DNA from: Dictyoglomaceae bacterium
GTDB lineage: Bacteria > Dictyoglomota > Dictyoglomia > Dictyoglomales > Dictyoglomaceae
Assembly: GCA_026417425.1 (NCBI GenBank)
Contig: JAOADF010000033.1
Span: 1-8,174, forward strand
DNA: 8,174 bases
Direction: 5' to 3'
Within the stretch, counting starts at the first letter, position 1, and every line of letters starts with the position of its first letter. The notes under the pieces were generated by a model. The model saw nothing but the letters and a program-made list of their open reading frames with translations, ran no database searches and was not told the DNA's origin. This document shows positions 6,974 to 8,174 of the stretch, piece after piece. The position numbers and the translations under genes are program-made.

Positions 6974-6988
6974 TGAAAAAATTTTTCA
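6974..6988. promoter_or_regulatory. Putative Fur box 1 at the fur transcription start
   Basis: TGAAAAA-A-TTTTTCA is a perfect 7-1-7 inverted repeat, the architecture of known Fur boxes (TGATAAT-N-ATTATCA), and matches 10 of the 14 arm bases. It covers the expected transcription start of the fur operon, about 6 bases beyond the -10. Bound protein here should block initiation. Site and geometry are seen; binding by this Fur is inferred. Confidence 0.6.
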
Positions 6989-6993
6989 TTTAT

Positions 6994-7022
6994 ATTATAT
7001 ACTTAGTGAAAAAATCTTGCAA
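6994..7022 (-). promoter_or_regulatory. Promoter of the fur-feoABC operon
   Basis: On the minus strand the -35 element TTGCAA (7017-7022) and a perfect -10 TATAAT (6994-6999) are separated by 17 bases. The region upstream of the -35 is very A/T-rich, like an UP element. Transcription should start near 6987, giving a leader of about 30 bases that contains the AAGGAG ribosome site of fur. One copy of the 14-base repeat fills much of the spacer. Confidence 0.75.
7002..7021. promoter_or_regulatory. Second repeat copy with degenerate Fur-type box 2
   Basis: The 14 bases CTTAGTGAAAAAAT at 7002-7015 repeat those at 6969-6982 exactly, 33 bases (about three helical turns) apart. From 7007 to 7021 the sequence TGAAAAA-A-TCTTGCA is a weaker 7-1-7 inverted repeat with five of seven pairs kept. 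It lies between the -35 and -10 of the fur promoter and covers most of the -35. It is likely a second operator for the same protein. Confidence 0.5.
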
Positions 7023-7052
7023 TTATTTCATTGTTTTTAATTTAATTTTAAT

Positions 7053-7076
7053 ATTCTTATGTTAATTCTTATGTTA
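7053..7076. repeat. Perfect 12-bp tandem repeat (ATTCTTATGTTA x2)
   Basis: ATTCTTATGTTA occurs twice with no spacer, at 7053-7064 and 7065-7076. The second copy supplies the TG and the first two bases of the rightward extended -10. The placement, over the -35 to -10 zone of the ABC transporter promoter, suggests an operator or activator site. A simple slippage duplication is the alternative. Confidence 0.7.
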
Positions 7077-7080
7077 TACT
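7072..7080 (+). promoter_or_regulatory. Candidate extended -10 promoter of the ABC transporter operon
   Basis: TGTTATACT fits the extended -10 pattern TGN-TATAAT with one mismatch. No good TTGACA-like -35 occurs 16-18 bases upstream, where the tandem repeat lies instead. That fits either extended -10 recognition or dependence on an activator. Start would be near 7087, leaving a leader of about 30 bases with the ribosome site AAAGGGGGAG (7101-7110). Confidence 0.5.
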
Positions 7081-7116
7081 TAGGAAAAACGATTAAATAG
7101 AAAGGGGGAGTTTCCT

Positions 7117-7839
7117 ATGGAGATAATTCTTCAGGTGGAGAATCTTAAAAAGAATTATGGAAAGATTTCTGCATTAAAGGGAATAAGTTTTGAGGTAAGA
7201 AAAGGAGAAATTTTTGCCCTTATAGGTCCAAATGGTGCGGGAAAAACTTCTGCCTTAAGAATTATAGCAACTCTTCTTTCTCCCTCGGATGGAAAAGTAT
7301 TCTTTAATGGAAAAAATATAAAAGAAAATCCTGATTTTGTAAGGGAAAATATTAGTTATTTGCCAGAAGAAGCAGGAGCCTATAAGAATATGAAGGGCAT
7401 TGATTATTTAGAATTTATGGCAAATTTTTATGCTAAGGATGCAAGAGAAAAAGATGTTTTTATTAAAAGAGCAGTTGATATTTCAGGATTAGGAGAAAGA
7501 TTAAAGGATAAAATAGGAACCTACAGTAAGGGAATGGTTCGAAAACTTCTTATTGCAAGGGCTCTCATGACAAAGCCTACCCTTGCTATTCTTGATGAAC
7601 CAACCTCAGGGCTTGATGTAATAAATGCCTTAGAAGTAAGGGAAATTATAAGAGAATATGTAAAAGAAGGCACTTCTGTTCTTCTTTCCTCTCATAATAT
7701 GTTGGAAATAGAATTCCTATCCGATAGAGTTGGTCTTATAGATAATGGAAGGATCCTTGAAATGGGAACTTCTGAGGAATTAAAAGAAAAATACTCTTCA
7801 AGAAACTTAGAAGAAGTTTTTAGGAGGGTTATACAATGA
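7117..7839 (+). CDS. ABC transporter ATP-binding protein (ABC-2 export type)
   Basis: This cytoplasmic ATPase subunit, 240 residues, powers an ABC transporter, very probably an exporter. Motifs run in the usual order: Walker A GPNGAGKT (37-44), a Q-loop region YLPEEAGAYK with Glu in place of Gln (common in NatA/CcmA-like members), signature YSKGMVRK (136-143), Walker B LAILDEP (156-162) with catalytic E161, D-loop SGLD (164-167) and H-loop H193 in SSHN. The end (from about 215) is short, without an extra domain. AAAGGGGGAG lies seven bases before the ATG. It overlaps the next gene by four bases (ATGA), and that gene looks like an ABC-2 permease, so the pair forms one transporter. The substrate (ion, drug, lipid or peptide) cannot be told. 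It is divergent from the fur operon, and shared iron control is possible but unproven. Confidence 0.93.
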   Translation: MEIILQVENLKKNYGKISALKGISFEVRKGEIFALIGPNGAGKTSALRIIATLLSPSDGKVFFNGKNIKENPDFVRENISYLPEEAGAYKNMKGIDYLEFMANFYAKDAREKDVFIKRAVDISGLGERLKDKIGTYSKGMVRKLLIARALMTKPTLAILDEPTSGLDVINALEVREIIREYVKEGTSVLLSSHNMLEIEFLSDRVGLIDNGRILEMGTSEELKEKYSSRNLEEVFRRVIQ

Positions 7840-8174
7840 AAAAATTTAATAATCTTCTTAAAAAGGAGATTAAAGAGCTTATTACAGCACAGCTAATAAT
7901 TTCTTTAGTTGCTATGATTATTCTTTTTAACTTTATAGGTAATTTAACAAAGAGTGAAATGAAAAAGAGTATGGAAAAAACAGATCTCTATGTTTTAGAT
8001 TTAGATAAATCTGCTCTTTCCATGGAGGTATTGAATAATCTTTCTTTTGGAAATTTTAGGATAAAACTTGTAAATAAATTAATAAAGGAAGAAAATAGAG
8101 AGAATGCAATCAAATATGCAAAGGAGAATAATATAAATTTCTTGATGATAATTCCAAGGGATTTTGAAAGGACA
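7836..8174 (+). CDS. ABC-2 type transporter permease, N-terminal part (3' end outside window)
   Basis: I translated 113 codons without a stop before the window ends. Residues 1-15 are basic and cytoplasmic (MKKFNNLLKKEIKEL), and residues about 16-37 form one membrane helix (ITAQLIISLVAMIILFNFIGN). A charged, probably extracytoplasmic, segment follows, with LYVLDLDKSALSMEVLNNL (51-69) and FLMIIPRDFE (102-111). The VLDLD and IIPRDF stretches are the usual pattern of the external domain in NatB/YhgE-like ABC-2 permeases (family feature), so the remaining helices should lie downstream. AGGAGG at 7822-7827 is 8 bases before the ATG, which overlaps the ATPase stop. Together they should form one export complex in the inner membrane. 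The call as a permease is firm from context; the subfamily is not. Confidence 0.82.
   Translation, partial: MKKFNNLLKKEIKELITAQLIISLVAMIILFNFIGNLTKSEMKKSMEKTDLYVLDLDKSALSMEVLNNLSFGNFRIKLVNKLIKEENRENAIKYAKENNINFLMIIPRDFERT

Noticed and set aside
7364..7372. Glu in place of the Q-loop Gln in the ABC ATPase as a defect
   Set aside because: LPEE-type Q-loops are common in NatA/CcmA-like ATPases, and all other catalytic motifs are intact.

Overview
The window is AT-rich and reads as a compact bacterial chromosome. Genes overlap by a few bases, Shine-Dalgarno sites are strong (AGGAGG types), arginine is mostly AGA/AGG, and the proteins are rich in Lys, Glu and Ile. This suits an anaerobic, probably thermophilic, low-GC bacterium; Dictyoglomus or a thermophilic Firmicute are my best guesses. 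The lineage call is inference from style and gene content. Nothing in the window proves it.

Positions 1-4140 (+ strand) hold the 3' part of a de novo pyrimidine operon: pyrB (C-terminal half only), pyrC, pyrK, pyrD and pyrF. Every junction overlaps, by 20, 17, 4 and 4 bases, which implies translational coupling. The set runs from carbamoyl aspartate to UMP except for the pyrE step, which is not here. PyrD is the class 1B type. It pairs with the FAD/[2Fe-2S] subunit PyrK, so orotate formation is NAD-linked and depends on an iron-sulfur cluster.

Positions 4073-6957 (- strand) hold a ferrous iron uptake operon in the order fur, feoA, feoB, feoC. It converges on pyrF and overlaps its last 68 bases. 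A clear sigma-70-type promoter lies upstream of fur (-35 TTGCAA, 17-base spacer, -10 TATAAT). A 14-base direct repeat occurs twice around it, once in the spacer and once at the expected start site. Each copy sits in a 7-1-7 inverted repeat with Fur-box architecture, which suggests that Fur represses its own operon.

Positions 6958-7116 form the divergent intergenic region, the only sizeable gap between genes. Besides the fur promoter and operators it holds a perfect 12-base tandem repeat that runs into an extended -10 element for the rightward genes. Positions 7117-8174 (+ strand) encode an ABC transporter ATPase and the first 113 residues of its ABC-2 type permease, cut by the window end. Its substrate cannot be told from the sequence.

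No RNA genes, insertion sequences, CRISPR arrays or prophage genes were seen. The main points of interest are regulatory: the duplicated Fur-type operator, the tandem repeat at the ABC promoter, and the convergent pyrF/feoC overlap with stem-loops inside the pyrF end.
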